DNA from: Aldrovandia affinis
Taxonomy: Eukaryota; Chordata; Actinopteri; Notacanthiformes; Halosauridae
Reading direction: 5' to 3'
Assembly (NCBI GenBank): GCA_029706075.1
Contig: JAINUG010000011.1
Location: 1,337,001-1,401,000 of the forward strand
Length of the DNA: 64,000 nt
Below the pieces are notes generated by a model. That model made no database searches and was not told the origin of the DNA. It was given only the letters and a program-made list of their open reading frames with translations. Of the stretch, positions 36,001 to 44,934 are shown in pieces. Both the position numbers and the translations under genes were made by a program. The stretch's first letter is position 1. Each line of letters begins with the position of its first letter.

Positions 36001-39000
36001 ACTGCGCTTTGAGGCCCTCGTACAACTGAATTGCACTTCTTTCTGTGTAACAAAACACACACATCGGCAGAGGTATAGGCAATTGCAGTTAAGCAATATT
36101 AACACATTTTCTTACCTTAATCTTGAGCTGTGTGACCAATGCGCTAACTATGATTGTTCCTACCATGTACTAATGCACATCTTGTAAGTCGCTCTGGATA
36201 AGAGCGTCTGCTAAATGCTTAAAATGTAAAATGTAATGTATGCACGGCATTGTCATTATATACGTATCTATATGTGTGTTACGACAGTTTCTAAGTCTTC
36301 AGATTGAACCATTAGTGTTCCAGTATGAAGCGGTATGGGGTTCAGAGTATGAACCAGTATGAAGTCAGTCATTGGGGCTGCTTTGCGGTTGATTGTGGCC
36401 GTGGCTCTGCGGTTTGTTCTGTTTGACCGTCCCCCCTCTCCTCCGTAGGCCAGCCCTTTGACGCGGAAACGGGCCCGTGCCTCCCTGTCAGACATCTCCA
36501 GTTTAGAGGACATCGAGAACATGACTGTCAGGCAGCTCAAGGAGGTCCTCGCTCGCAACTTCGTCAACTACTCGGGCTGCTGTGAGAAGTGGGAGCTGGT
36601 GGAGCGTGTGAGCCGGCTGTACAGAGAGAACGAGCAGAACAGGAAATCCTGTGAGCAGCCTGTCTTGGGGAGGGGCGGGGTTCATTTTCATTGGTCCTTA
36701 TTGGCTCATTGATCATTATTGGCCATGCCTACCCATCACAAGGGGAGGGTCTGCAATTCCCACTGTACTGGTGCCTGGAGTAATGGCAATTTAACCCTCT
36801 ACATTTACGTTTACTTCATGGAAAAATGTGCCAGTCCAAGAATTGTAGGTTATGCTAGGTAGCCACCTAATGACCAGCACACTGGGGTCAAATGTAGCTG
36901 GTATTTTAAGCTCAAACATGGCAAGGGAGCTGGCTTGTCTCATGAGTCGTTAGCAGCCTGGGTTATTGTGAGGTGTCACAATACTTTGATTGCATTAAAG
37001 GGCTTTACTGATATTATTTTTCTTTCTGCGAAACGGTTGTGTGATCCCAGCTAAAAGAGATAACGCCACCCACAAATGCATAGCTTAAGGACAACATTGC
37101 ATTATTCACTTGTATTTTGAATACTTATGCAACTGTATTTGGAGGCTGTGTCAGATGGTCTAAAGCTTCTATTTATCCAAGTGACGTACGTTCTCCCACT
37201 CCACTGGCAGCATTGTACGTCGCTGTTGCCTTGGAAATGGCATGAATTGTGACCACTGCTCCTAGAATCAGACTCTGTTGATAAGATTTGATTAATGTAC
37301 ATTAGGATTCCCTCGATGTTCTTCGTGTACGGTACTTTTAGTGGGGTGGGGTGGTTCAGTTAAGGTACATACCTACGTCAGTGATATGGCCCCAGATCTG
37401 TTGCACTGTCTGCAGTCAGTCAGGAGCTGCCGTCTGTCTTATTCCATGTCACCACTGCCTGAGAAAGATTGGTGGAAATGCATTGCTGCATACCACACGT
37501 TGCTGGAGTGCTCGTAGCTATAGCCGCTGATTGATTGTTCGTTGTCCGGCTATTTGGAGCGCCATGTGGACATCGTGTGCTATGCTTAGCACCGTATAAC
37601 AGTAAACGGATAGCATTGGTATTACTGGTTTTTGCCTTTTGTGACCTTTGTCGAGCAGCCTACACCGCCAACCATTCCGATGTTGTGCTTATTCACATCC
37701 GCGCAGCCGTACGACATCACTAGGAAAACGTTACTATTAAAATGTCCAGCTGTGTATTCAGCCTCACAGTTATCTATTACACGCAAGGCAATCATTTTCT
37801 CCTTGAATTTTGTTCTAGTTGTTTTCAACAAGGAATCTATTGACTCTCCCTGTTTTTTTCTTTTTTTTTCTTCTTTTTCAGTGGAAAATGTGAACGGCAC
37901 TATAACAGCAGGTAAGGGACAGAACGACCGTGGCTTTCTGTGCTCCGCATCACATACCCGACAGTCCTGTATACAACATTATCTGCATGGTCTAGTGTGG
38001 AAAGGTGAAAATTTGCTCCATTTAATGGAAGTGCTTGTGAAAGGCATTATGAGCAGACATATGTTGATATTAAATATGTATGTGTATATATATATCACAT
38101 CAAATGGTTTAGAACACCCCCATTTTCCAGTTTTTACTGAAATTTAAGCAGTTCAAGTGAATAACCTGAAATGGTACAAAAGTAAGCGGTAAAGAGGCAA
38201 AAAAATAAAAATAAAAAAATTACTAAAAAGTTTAGGTTACCAAAAACTGAAAAAGAATGTACATTTCAGACGTATTAATGTCCCTTTTCAGGGAACAAGT
38301 AATGGGTTAACGTGGGTTAACAGTCACTCTGTGCAAGTCGCCGACTGGATCCAGCAAAAGAGCACTTGTTCCCTGAAAAGGGCCTTTTTTTTTTTTCATA
38401 ACTCTGAAATGTACAGTTTTTGGTAACCTAAACTTTTTTTTTGTAACCTCTGGCAGTTTTTTTTATTTTATTTTTTTATTTATTTATTTCAGATTTTCCC
38501 CCCGTTTTTCTCCCAATTTAGTAGCCAATTATACCCTCTATTTTATTTTCAATTCCCCACCCTCACGAGTCCGCCGCCCGTCCTCCGGGAACGAGATTCG
38601 TATTCCTGGACCTATTTCCCCGCCTTCTTTCGAGACGGAGATCTTTCACGGACTCCATTAACCTTCTCCTCGGCGGACTCATGCCGGCTCTCCCTCCCCT
38701 CCCCGGGAGGCGGACAGCCAAATGCCGCTCCCGATCGGGCTGACGACCAGGCCGGTCTGGTAGAAACGCGGGTTTCAATCCGCGTCTCTGACGGGCAGCG
38801 CACACCGCTCCAAAGCGCGGTGCACTAGACCGCTGGGCCATCCGCCAGCCCCAACCTCTGGCAGTTTACCGCTTACCTTTGTACCATTTCAGGTTATTCA
38901 CTGGACTTTAACTGCTTAAATTTAAATAAAAACAGGAAAATGTGGGTGTTCTGAAATGTTTGACCGGTAGTGTATGTGTCAGTCTCTCCACAGACCTTTC

Positions 39001-41321
39001 TGTACCTGCTGTCCTAAGCACTGTAACATAAAGGGGGAATTTCAGTCTTCATTGTTTTGGGGGTCCTGATTTTTTGGGGGTAAAGTAGATGCTGTGTAGA
39101 GGGGTTTGCCTCTGAAGTCAGGTGTAGGGAGCAGATCAGAACAGACTGTCTAATGACTCTGTTTTACTCCTCCCACAAAAGTTGTCACCTACCCCCCACC
39201 TATCTGCAATGGTGGACTCGGAGGTAAGAGGCTGATAAATGCTCGCTTGTGCACGTGAACGTGCGCTCCAACCACGCCACTGTCTTGACTTGTGTTGCTT
39301 ATGACACATCATCCATTATACCACAGCCTGTGAGGACAAAAGGCATGTAACCACTGTGCATGGGAGTGGCAGAAGCATGTGACCCGTTGCAGCGATGCAC
39401 CATGGGACATTGTTTTTTTCACAACCCCCTTTTTACCTTTTAAGCCTTCAGATGTATTTGTGCTCTTCAAGACCTGTCATGGTAATTTCAATGCCAGTAT
39501 TTCAGCATTGTATTTAATGGCTTTTGTGGGCATAAGTCTTCAAAATGATCCTATTAAGGGCATTGGGTGAGCTGTTATGTTTAAGTGCCGTTCTGGAAAA
39601 GCTCCAAGTTAGCTCTCCAGAGTTTAATGTATTCTTTTGCAAGCCAGGTAAATTCCTTTGACGTTATGGGGTAAAGTTATGGGCAGTAATGAGGGCAGAT
39701 GGGCAGATTCCCCGAACGACGAATGAGAATCTGGTCAAAAATGAGCACAGCTAAGTGTTACGAGAGTGTGGGGGTATTAAAAAAAAAAAAAAACAAACAA
39801 AAAAAAAAAAAAAACATGTTTCCTCCCTCCACATTTCATCTCTTTTGCTTGTGGGCTCCTTTGAAACTGATGTTATGCCAAAGGTCTGTGTGTTCCCTGT
39901 GTGCCATCTGGATATGCTCATCTCAACCATTAGCACCCAGTCGGCCACATCGAGCATGTGTCCCGCCAACTTTGAAGTCACTTTCAATTAGAGCGAGAGA
40001 CTGCAAGGGCGCTTGTAAAAACCTGTGACAAAGCTTTTATACTTAGGAGGTAAAGCATAGTTATCTCATACGTGTCACATCATCTCTTGCTGCCATGTCA
40101 TCTCTTACTACCGTATCGTTACTGAAAGTGCTGTTGCAGTCCCCGCTAGTTCACATCCATAGGCCCAAAGATGTCAGTGAATGACATTTTTCAGCCATCT
40201 GCAATGCGGTTGCCTAACTATGTGACATAACGTCTTCAGTTTCCATCTGGCAGCGGACGTGATGTTGTGGCCCCAGTTTATGGGGGAAGCATCATTCACA
40301 GAGGCAATTGAAGACCCTTTGAAACAGCACTGAACGACACCGGGGACATAATGCTTTGGCAGTTGTTCTGGCTCACTTCTCATAGACCGTGCGTGCTGGA
40401 TTCCTATATTCTGCAGCGTTCCTTGAGGGGAAGTATGCCTTTGTTAGTATCGGACGCATGGGATGAGGCAGACATTAAATAAAGTGCCTTGCCTAATGGC
40501 AGTGTGTTACCAGGGAATTGAACCTGCAACCTCTGGGTTTCAAGCCCAGCTGTTTATTCACTATGCCACACTGTCCCCCATGTTTACACCAAACTGAATT
40601 TACAGCTATAGGTGAAGAGTGTACCACTGTATTTTATACAGTAATGTAATGTCTGTCATTGTCTGACAAGCAATACCATTCCAGTGCAATGATATCACAA
40701 GGGTTGCTTCCAGGAAAAAAATATTAATGCCAGGAAGAATAGGCTGCGGCCGATGGCTTGCAAGCTTGGACACATTTTTATGTTGCTGTTATTCGCTAGA
40801 TCATTTGTTGTGTAAAGAAGGAGATATTTCTATGACATGTTTTTGTTGGGAGGGAGGGTGTTAGATTCCTGTGGTTCAGTGCTTCAGTGCCTCAGGCAGA
40901 TTTGTCAGCGAAGAGCAGAAACATGGAGACGCATGGATCGGCCATCACATTTCCATAGCTTCTGTTTGCGGGCCGCTCTTTGAGTTCTTCGAGGAAAAGA
41001 GTTTACTGGGAAAGGGCAGCCCTGGATTGGAAGATAGGATATTCATAAGCGCTAGCGTCGGCAGAGGCTGGCAGATTTGTCCTGTGGGTGCGCAGGGGGA
41101 CGTGACAGGCCTGCGTTCTGTGCCTCCTTACAGATGGGGAGAGGCTGCAGCTGACCAACAACGACGACAACCTGTGCCGGATCTGCATGGACGCGGTGAT
41201 CGACTGCGTGCTGCTGGAGTGCGGTCACATGGTCACCTGCACCAAGTGCGGGAAGAGAATGAGCGAGTGCCCCATCTGCAGGCAGTATGTGGTGCGGGCC
41301 GTGCACGTCTTCAAGTCCTAA
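18033..41321 (+). CDS. rnf34: E3 ubiquitin ligase RNF34, with a one-base defect in exon 2
   Basis: RNF34 is a RING E3 ligase of the endosome/cytosol whose family members target caspases, p53 and others. Exons: 18033-18038 (ATGAAG only), 27545-27762, 31222-31662, 35631-35693, 36449-36650, optional 37882-37911, and 41134-41321 (stop TAA 41319-41321). Protein order: conserved N-terminus [23 protein letters not shown]-like zinc finger split across exons 2 and 3, SAP-like helix pair [15 protein letters not shown], second SAP-like segment in exon 5, and a C-terminal C3HC4 RING ending RAVHVFKS. Without the 30-nt exon the parts sum to 1,118 nt, one short of 1,119 (372 residues, close to the human length). 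The shortfall is in exon 2. The other junctions keep frame. The gene is convergent with KDM2B. Confidence 0.95.
18039..20852 (+). other. RNF34 intron 1, first part
   Basis: Many AGCTAGCTAACGTTAG-type short motifs (about 18100-19300), a simple-sequence style common in fish promoters and introns. No exon recognised. Confidence 0.5.
20853..21878 (+). mobile_element. Tc1-like transposon, N-terminal half deleted
   Basis: Terminal inverted repeats begin CAGTGCATCTGGAAAGTATT and are mirrored at the right end, flanked by TA. An uninterrupted ORF at 21075-21662 (195 aa) holds the DDE half of a Tc1 transposase: WSDETK (D9), [11 protein letters not shown] (D99) and [11 protein letters not shown] (E134), the DD34E spacing. 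The paired-like DNA-binding region is missing and the element is 1.03 kb instead of about 1.6 kb, so it is non-autonomous. In RNF34 intron 1. Confidence 0.93.
22612..22759 (+). other. Exon-like unit in RNF34 intron 1, function unknown
   Basis: Preceded by TTTTTACAG and followed by AGCAG|GTAAAG, both good splice sites. From an ATG at 22656 it is open for 34 codons plus 2 bases: [20 protein letters not shown], then [14 protein letters not shown]. The stretch is lysine-rich and protein-like. I do not recognise it. Splicing to RNF34 exon 2 would put that exon out of frame, so it would be a 5' leader with an upstream ORF, a separate gene's exon, or a remnant. Confidence 0.4.
23530..23825 (+). mobile_element. 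Tc1-like transposase fragment
   Basis: One frame reads [20 protein letters not shown] and later [12 protein letters not shown], resembling the middle of a Tc1 transposase, with degraded codons. No terminal repeats seen. Part of it is repeated in inverted orientation at 25652-25782. Confidence 0.7.
24220..24625 (+). repeat. GC-rich dispersed repeat (composite SINE-like)
   Basis: Contains GTGAAAAGAAGCAACAACTG near 24531, matched on the minus strand at 60440-60470 and 4455-4480, and a GGCTCTTCTGGC / tRNA-like head also found at 60640-60760. No coding potential. I assign it to the same family as those two sites. Confidence 0.6.
25616..26100 (-). mobile_element. tRNA-derived SINE with 14-bp target duplication and foreign insert
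   Basis: Flanked by AATATCCCTTTTTT at 25602-25615 and 26101-26114, a perfect target site duplication. The head on the minus strand starts GGGGCCGGCGGATAGTGTAG and has a B-box (GGTTCGAAACC). The tail should read like the 38466-38855 copy, but the stretch 25652-25782 is replaced by sequence matching the Tc1 fragment at 23626-23809 in inverted orientation. Confidence 0.85.
26165..26660 (+). mobile_element. Tc1-like element, 5'-truncated
   Basis: Resembles the last third of a Tc1 transposase: GAATCTGTGGAAAGATTTGG and TGGAGCTTGAGCAATTTTG, then a 3' end with GGGGTGAATACTTGG. Frame is broken. No left terminal repeat. It sits about 50 bp right of the SINE target duplication. Confidence 0.75.
27545..27762 (+). 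CDS. rnf34: RNF34 exon 2, frameshifted by one missing base
   Basis: The first 21 codons read in frame as [21 protein letters not shown]. After GGG at 27605-27607 the expected family sequence (AVRGQQ, then PFRFAPS, YSTYPP and [15 protein letters not shown]) continues only in the +1-shifted frame, from GCA at 27607. The exon is 218 nt; 219 would keep the phase 0/0 borders. The defect sits in a G run. No in-frame ATG rescues the downstream frame before exon 3. The two cysteines of VCKACG start the FYVE-like finger. It could be a sequencing error or a real indel. Confidence 0.92.
28602..29509 (-). mobile_element. Tc1-like element, internally deleted
   Basis: Terminal repeats ACTTTATTGGGTACACCT (left, decayed) and TAATAAAGTGGCCACTTAGT (right). 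The minus strand encodes DFDRGMI-type N-terminal motifs, [16 protein letters not shown] and [16 protein letters not shown], but the segment between the first D and the E region is missing (about 300 bp against the 44935-46136 copy). Same family as that copy, opposite orientation. Confidence 0.85.
29510..31221 (+). other. RNF34 intron 2, distal part
   Basis: Apart from the short SINE at 29712-29838 I see only unique sequence and a pyrimidine-rich (TCCC)n run leading into exon 3. Confidence 0.5.
29712..29838 (-). repeat. tRNA-like SINE, short family
   Basis: The minus strand has the B-box-like GGTCGTGGGTTCGATTCCC near the head and ends in the AAAGCGTCTGCTAAATGGCA tail. Related to 35757-35886, with which it shares the TGAATGCATACATTTTTCAG block. 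Confidence 0.7.
31222..31662 (+). CDS. rnf34: RNF34 exon 3 (FYVE-like finger second half, first SAP-like)
   Basis: Begins after CCCGCAG and reads [14 protein letters not shown], then RRCATCHLL, completing the zinc finger begun in exon 2. [20 protein letters not shown] and [12 protein letters not shown] form the first SAP-like region. A Ser/Pro-rich variable tail follows. It is 147 codons, phase 0 at both ends. GC-rich, unlike its AT-rich introns. The acceptor follows a long (TCCC)n pyrimidine tract at about 31167-31220. Confidence 0.95.
32876..34954 (+). mobile_element. hAT-like DNA transposon, decayed, inside a GT microsatellite
   Basis: Ends CAGGGTTCCCGC...GTAGGAACCCTG, flanked by GTGTGTGT on both sides (32868-32875, 34955-34962), an 8-bp target duplication as hAT elements make. 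Subterminal GGTCTTAAAA/GGTCTAAAA repeats occur at both ends. Coding remnants: BED-type finger [19 protein letters not shown] at 33239 (stop at 33319), a middle part at 33526-33924 ([32 protein letters not shown]), and a C-terminal part at 34186-34539 ([11 protein letters not shown]). Frameshifts and stops throughout. In RNF34 intron 3. Confidence 0.8.
34955..35020. repeat. (GT)n/(CTGT)n microsatellite, right part
   Basis: GT dinucleotides with CTGT blocks, continuing the tract that begins at about 32850 before the hAT-like element. The two parts were one microsatellite before insertion (inferred). Confidence 0.85.
35631..35693 (+). CDS. rnf34: RNF34 exon 4
   Basis: A 21-codon exon, phase 0 at both ends, with a GTGCAG acceptor and GAG|GTGAGT donor, encoding [21 protein letters not shown]. 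It falls where RNF34 has a poorly conserved acidic linker. Support comes from splice sites and phase rather than strong homology. Confidence 0.75.
35757..35886 (-). repeat. tRNA-like SINE, short family, decayed
   Basis: Shares AGTGAATGCATACATTTTTC and a GTCGCTTTGG tail with 29712-29838. The head is decayed (ACCCCACAACCTAAGCG). Just after RNF34 exon 4. Confidence 0.65.
36180..36240 (+). repeat. SINE tail fragment
   Basis: GTAAGTCGCTCTGGATAAGA followed by GCGTCTGCTAAATGCTTA, the tail shared by the HE1-like copies, without a head. Confidence 0.7.
36449..36650 (+). CDS. rnf34: RNF34 exon 5 (second SAP-like segment)
   Basis: Encodes [20 protein letters not shown], then [31 protein letters not shown], closely matching RNF34. 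Ends one base into a codon (AAA TCC T|GTGAGC). Joined directly to exon 7 it restores SYGERLQL, as in the human protein. Confidence 0.95.
37882..37911 (+). CDS. rnf34: RNF34 optional 30-nt cassette exon
   Basis: Flanked by a strong pyrimidine tract plus TTTTCAG and a CAG|GTAAGG donor. It keeps phase (enters and leaves one base into a codon) and would add about ten residues ([11 protein letters not shown] around the joins) between the second SAP-like segment and the RING. Skipping it gives the ancestral SYGERLQL junction. Inclusion is inferred from splice sites only. It could be a fish-specific alternative microexon. Confidence 0.6.
38095..38971. mobile_element. Long inverted-repeat (foldback/MITE, Tc1-like ends) element
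   Basis: Left arm (38095-38260) and right arm (38870-38971 plus 38395-38440) are reverse complements over most of their length, e.g. GGTTTAGAACACCC against GGGTGTTCTGAAA, and TTTAGGTTACCAAAAACTG against its complement. Inside is a second perfect 19-bp pair (CCCTTTTCAGGGAACAAGT at 38282-38300, complement at 38365-38383). No ORF, so non-autonomous. In the RNF34 intron after the cassette exon. Confidence 0.75.
38466..38855 (-). mobile_element. tRNA-derived SINE nested in a hairpin element
   Basis: The minus-strand head GGGGCTGGCGGATGGCCCAG has a B-box-like segment with a mismatch (GGATTGAAACC). The tail ends in A-rich (AAATAAAT)n. Same family as 6476-6828 and 25616-26100. It interrupts the right arm of the inverted-repeat element at 38095-38971. 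Confidence 0.85.
38972..41133 (+). other. Last RNF34 intron
   Basis: Mostly unique AT-rich sequence with a poly-A/CAAA stretch at about 39779-39815 and the SINE fragment at 40450-40585. No exon recognised before 41134. Confidence 0.5.
40450..40585 (-). repeat. tRNA-like SINE head fragment
   Basis: The minus strand has CTTGAAACCCAGAGGTTGCA followed by GGTTCAATTCCC and a short body. No tail. In the last RNF34 intron. Confidence 0.6.
41134..41321 (+). CDS. rnf34: RNF34 last coding exon (RING finger)
   Basis: Acceptor TTACAG, then [13 protein letters not shown] and the C3HC4 RING: LCRIC, then [16 protein letters not shown] and CPICRQ, ending [11 protein letters not shown] and TAA. All RING ligands are present, so the E2-binding domain looks intact whatever the exon 2 defect means. 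Confidence 0.96.
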
Positions 41322-41859
41322 TGGCGCCACCTCCACCCTACCACGAGCGAGCCGGCTCCTCCACCTTTCGTCTAGTTTGGACAGTCACGGGCCATACTGT
41401 GAAGCTGCCCTTTTACTCTTTTTCTTTCCCAAACACACTACTCCAAAAGTGTATTTTTCTATTATTTTTTTACAATTATTTGCCCATTTCGCTCCGGCTG
41501 ATGCCATCCACATTTTTTCCGGTCTTCTGTGCGGATTTGGAAATATGACGGTCAGAGGGATTTCAAAGGAAAACTGTCATTAAATTTCATATATATATTT
41601 TTTTCATTTAGCCGTTTCGGAAATGTTCTCCGAGTACGAGCCCTGTACCACTTAATAATTAACAAATGGGGGGAAAATAAATCCCAGTGCTGATCTAAAG
41701 TAAATGCAGCAGGCGGTCACACCAAACTGCATTCCATATTTTTGCGTAACAGTGCATTCCACTGACTTCTAATTTGTTTCCAGTCATCACTGATGTGCTT
41801 TTCTGACACGTCAACTTTACTTTGAATGTGGGCTGTACAATCATATGTGCAATGATTAT

Positions 41860-41900
<41 letters not shown>

Positions 41901-44425
41901 AGTCATTGCTGTTTGAGGAACTGCATCACCACTGAATAATCCTAGCATTTTTAGAGCTGAGCACTACCTGAAAACCAGAAGCAGATGCAAGTACAGTGGT
42001 AACTTGTTTAAAGAATATGTACTGTATTAGAGAAGAGGGGGTGTGTGTGAATTAGGTGCCAAATGTAGGAACGTGCGAGAGCCCCCAACACGTCTCACAC
42101 CGTGTTCACTTTGTGTGTGTGTGTGTGTGTGTAGGTGTGGCTTTTAATTAGCATGTCATATGTTTCCCACATCTTCAGTTCCGGTATCAGGCTCCCACCC
42201 TGCTGAACAAGGTTAGCCCGCACTCCCAGGGATTAAAACCTGTGTTCTCTCTACCTTAACAATCAAATGTTATACAAATTAATTATCTTGGTATATTCCT
42301 GTTGAGGCAGGCTCGAACCGGCCACCAAGGCTAGGTCGTACCTCTGTTAAACTGCATATCAAAACAGCAATATTTTGGATTTTCGTTACCCCCTTGTTAC
42401 CGTCCACCGTCGTGTTCTTTTTCAACGCTGCAAGTGTTGAAATGAAAAGGAGAAAACAGGTGCTAAATACATTTAAGTATTTTTACCTTCTGTTTGAGAC
42501 GATCTTATTATACATATCTTTGACTCCGTTGTGGATGTGCTTTTACGAAATCTTTTTTCAAGTGGGAGTAAAACCTTGAAATGTGTTTTATTGGTTCATG
42601 TTAAATAGGTTTAACACATAGAACTAACAAATATCAAAGATGATCTATCTGCAAGTTAATTACTCACGCTTGTGGTACATAGAACTACAGTGCCCCTTTA
42701 AAGTCTACACCCCATTTAAAAAAATTCACCTTTTGTTGCCTTACAGTCTGAAATGAAAACAAATGAAATCAGACTTTTTCCACATTTATTTCCACAGTTT
42801 ACCCTACAAATTTCAAGTGAAAGAAATTATCAATTTATGAACATTAAAAAGAAAAAAACTAGAATAACTTGGACTGGTATGATAAGTTGGACTTGGACCC
42901 CGCTAGCTCAGGGGTAACCAATCACCTTCCAGATCACACACCAAGCTAATTTGCCTCCACCTGTGTTCAATTATAGTGATTCTGATTACTTTAGAATAAA
43001 ATCAGCTGTTCCTAGAGATCCTAGGCCTATTTTTGGCCTAAATGCAACATGCTAATTTTTTGGCCTAAATGCTAAACATTTGCCAAACTTTATAAAAACC
43101 CAATACAGCACATCACCCAAAGAACACCATCTCTACTGTAAAGCATGGTGGTGGAGGCATTGTGTTATGGGTCTGTTTCTAGTCAGCAGGGACTGGGACA
43201 CTTGTCAGGATAGAAGAGAAATGAATGGAGCAAAATACAGAAAAATTCTGGAGGAAAATCTGCTGCCCTCTGCAAGAAAGTTGAAATTGGGAAGGAGCTT
43301 CATCTTTCAGCATGACAACGACCCAAAGCACACAGCTAAAGCAACAGTGGAGTGGCTAAAAAACAAAAAGGTGAACGTCCTTGAGTGGCCTATTCAGATC
43401 CCTGACTTAAATCCTATTGAAAACCTGTGTAATGACTTGAAGAGCACAGTCCATCGATGGTCCCCACGCAATCTGACTGAGCTTGAACAGTTCTGTAAGG
43501 AAGAATTGGCAAACATTGCCTAATCTCGGTGTGCAAAGCTGGTAGAGACATATCCAAACAGACTCATGGCTGTAATTCCAGCAAAGGGTGTTTCTACCAA
43601 GTACTAACTCAGCAGGGTGTAGATTTATCAATCTGAGTTATTTTAGCTTTTTTTTGAATTTTTTAGAAAATTTTTTAGAAAATTTTTTTTAGAAATAAAT
43701 TTTTTTCACTTTTTTTCAAGTTATAGGCTAAAATGTGTAAATAAAGGTGAAAAAAGTCTGATTTTATGTTTTAATTTCAGGCTGTAAGGTAAAAAAGGTG
43801 ACATTTTTGAGACTGGGTGTAGACTTTTAAGGGGCACTGTATATAGAGGAAAAGTGACTTGCTGTACAGTTATATTTCATATCACTAACTATGAGATGTA
43901 TATATCTATATTTTTTTCCATTTGCTTTGAATGTTTAATATCAGATTTTTGAAAATGTCCCTCAGATTGACTTAGTTTATTATCACTGAGTAAAGTTGTA
44001 CTGTTCACTGGTTATAATGTTACCACCTTTTTTGTTTTTACTCGCGCTGTCTAGACGTCGGGGTACCGCCGTTCTCCGTACCTTCTTAACTTTATGCTTC
44101 TGCCATAAACCTCTCCACCCTCCTATTTTCTGTTATTTACCCATTACTCTCCCCTATCCTGCTCTGGGCTGGCTATCAGATATAAAATGTATTCATGTAC
44201 CAAGCACTATGCTGTAGAACACAATGTCGTTGTATGCTGCTATTCCTCAAAGATGTCACGTGCAGGCAACCTCCATGACAGAGCAGGCTTCGGGCGAGAC
44301 GCCCTCCATGAAATGTGTATTTTAAACAAACAGTTTGCGAGGTCTAGTCTTTGTATTTTGGAATGTTGAACTTTTTATTTTGGTAATTGAAAAAATGAAA
44401 AATGAAAGACTTTAATAAAAATACA
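41322..44425 (+). other. rnf34: RNF34 3' UTR region with alternative poly(A) signals
   Basis: AATAAA hexamers on the plus strand at 41676-41681 and 44413-44418 would give a short (~0.36 kb) or long (~3.1 kb) 3' UTR. The long form would include a (TA)n tract at 41866-41895 and a Tc1-like element at 42688-43839. Which signal is used cannot be told from sequence. Confidence 0.5.
42688..43839 (+). mobile_element. Tc1-like element in the RNF34 3' UTR region
   Basis: Ends CAGTGCCCCTTTAAAGTCTA and complement ...AGGGGCACTG, flanked by TA. The ORF at 43080-43523 keeps [19 protein letters not shown] and [16 protein letters not shown], but the N-terminal half with the first catalytic Asp is gone. It would be carried in any RNF34 transcript that uses the 44413 poly(A) signal. 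Confidence 0.9.
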
Positions 44426-44551
44426 GTACCTTGACTAAATACAGTATCTCCTGCCGTGTCTTCATTCGGAGCAGTAACGGTAACCATGGTAGCTTGGTTA
44501 CATGTATCACACTCCTCAATCCTTTGGTTGCACACACACATTTGTTTTTGT

Positions 44552-44557
<6 letters not shown>

Positions 44558-44597
<40 letters not shown>
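44558..44597. repeat. (GT)n microsatellite
   Basis: About 20 GT units in the intergenic region downstream of the RNF34 distal poly(A) signal. Confidence 0.9.
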
Positions 44598-44934
44598 GTG
44601 TGTTCGCTCGCCATCCTGTTTGACACATCGACTCATGGAAAGGAAGCCCTGGGGCCATGGTCCCCCATGAACAAACCTGGCAGCAGTTTCATGTTTCAAG
44701 ACCAGATCAGCTCTCGATCCTGGATTTCTCTCTCTCTCCCTTTCTCTTTCTCTCAATTGATTTGAAGCACACTTTACTCGTAATAATAAGTTGAACCCTT
44801 TCTGGAATCTGTCTGGAGCTCAATGCAAGGAATAAATTTTAATCATGCAGGTGCATACAGTATAATATATATATATATACACACCCCAAAGATATACATA
44901 TGATTTGTATATAGTCAGATTTGAGTATATATAT

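Noticed and set aside
40871..41548. 225-aa plus-strand ORF over the RNF34 RING exon
   Set aside because: Different frame from the RING; it begins in the intron and has no family match.
44412..44765. ORFs with long Cys-Val or Thr-His runs
   Set aside because: They are translations of the (GT)n microsatellite.
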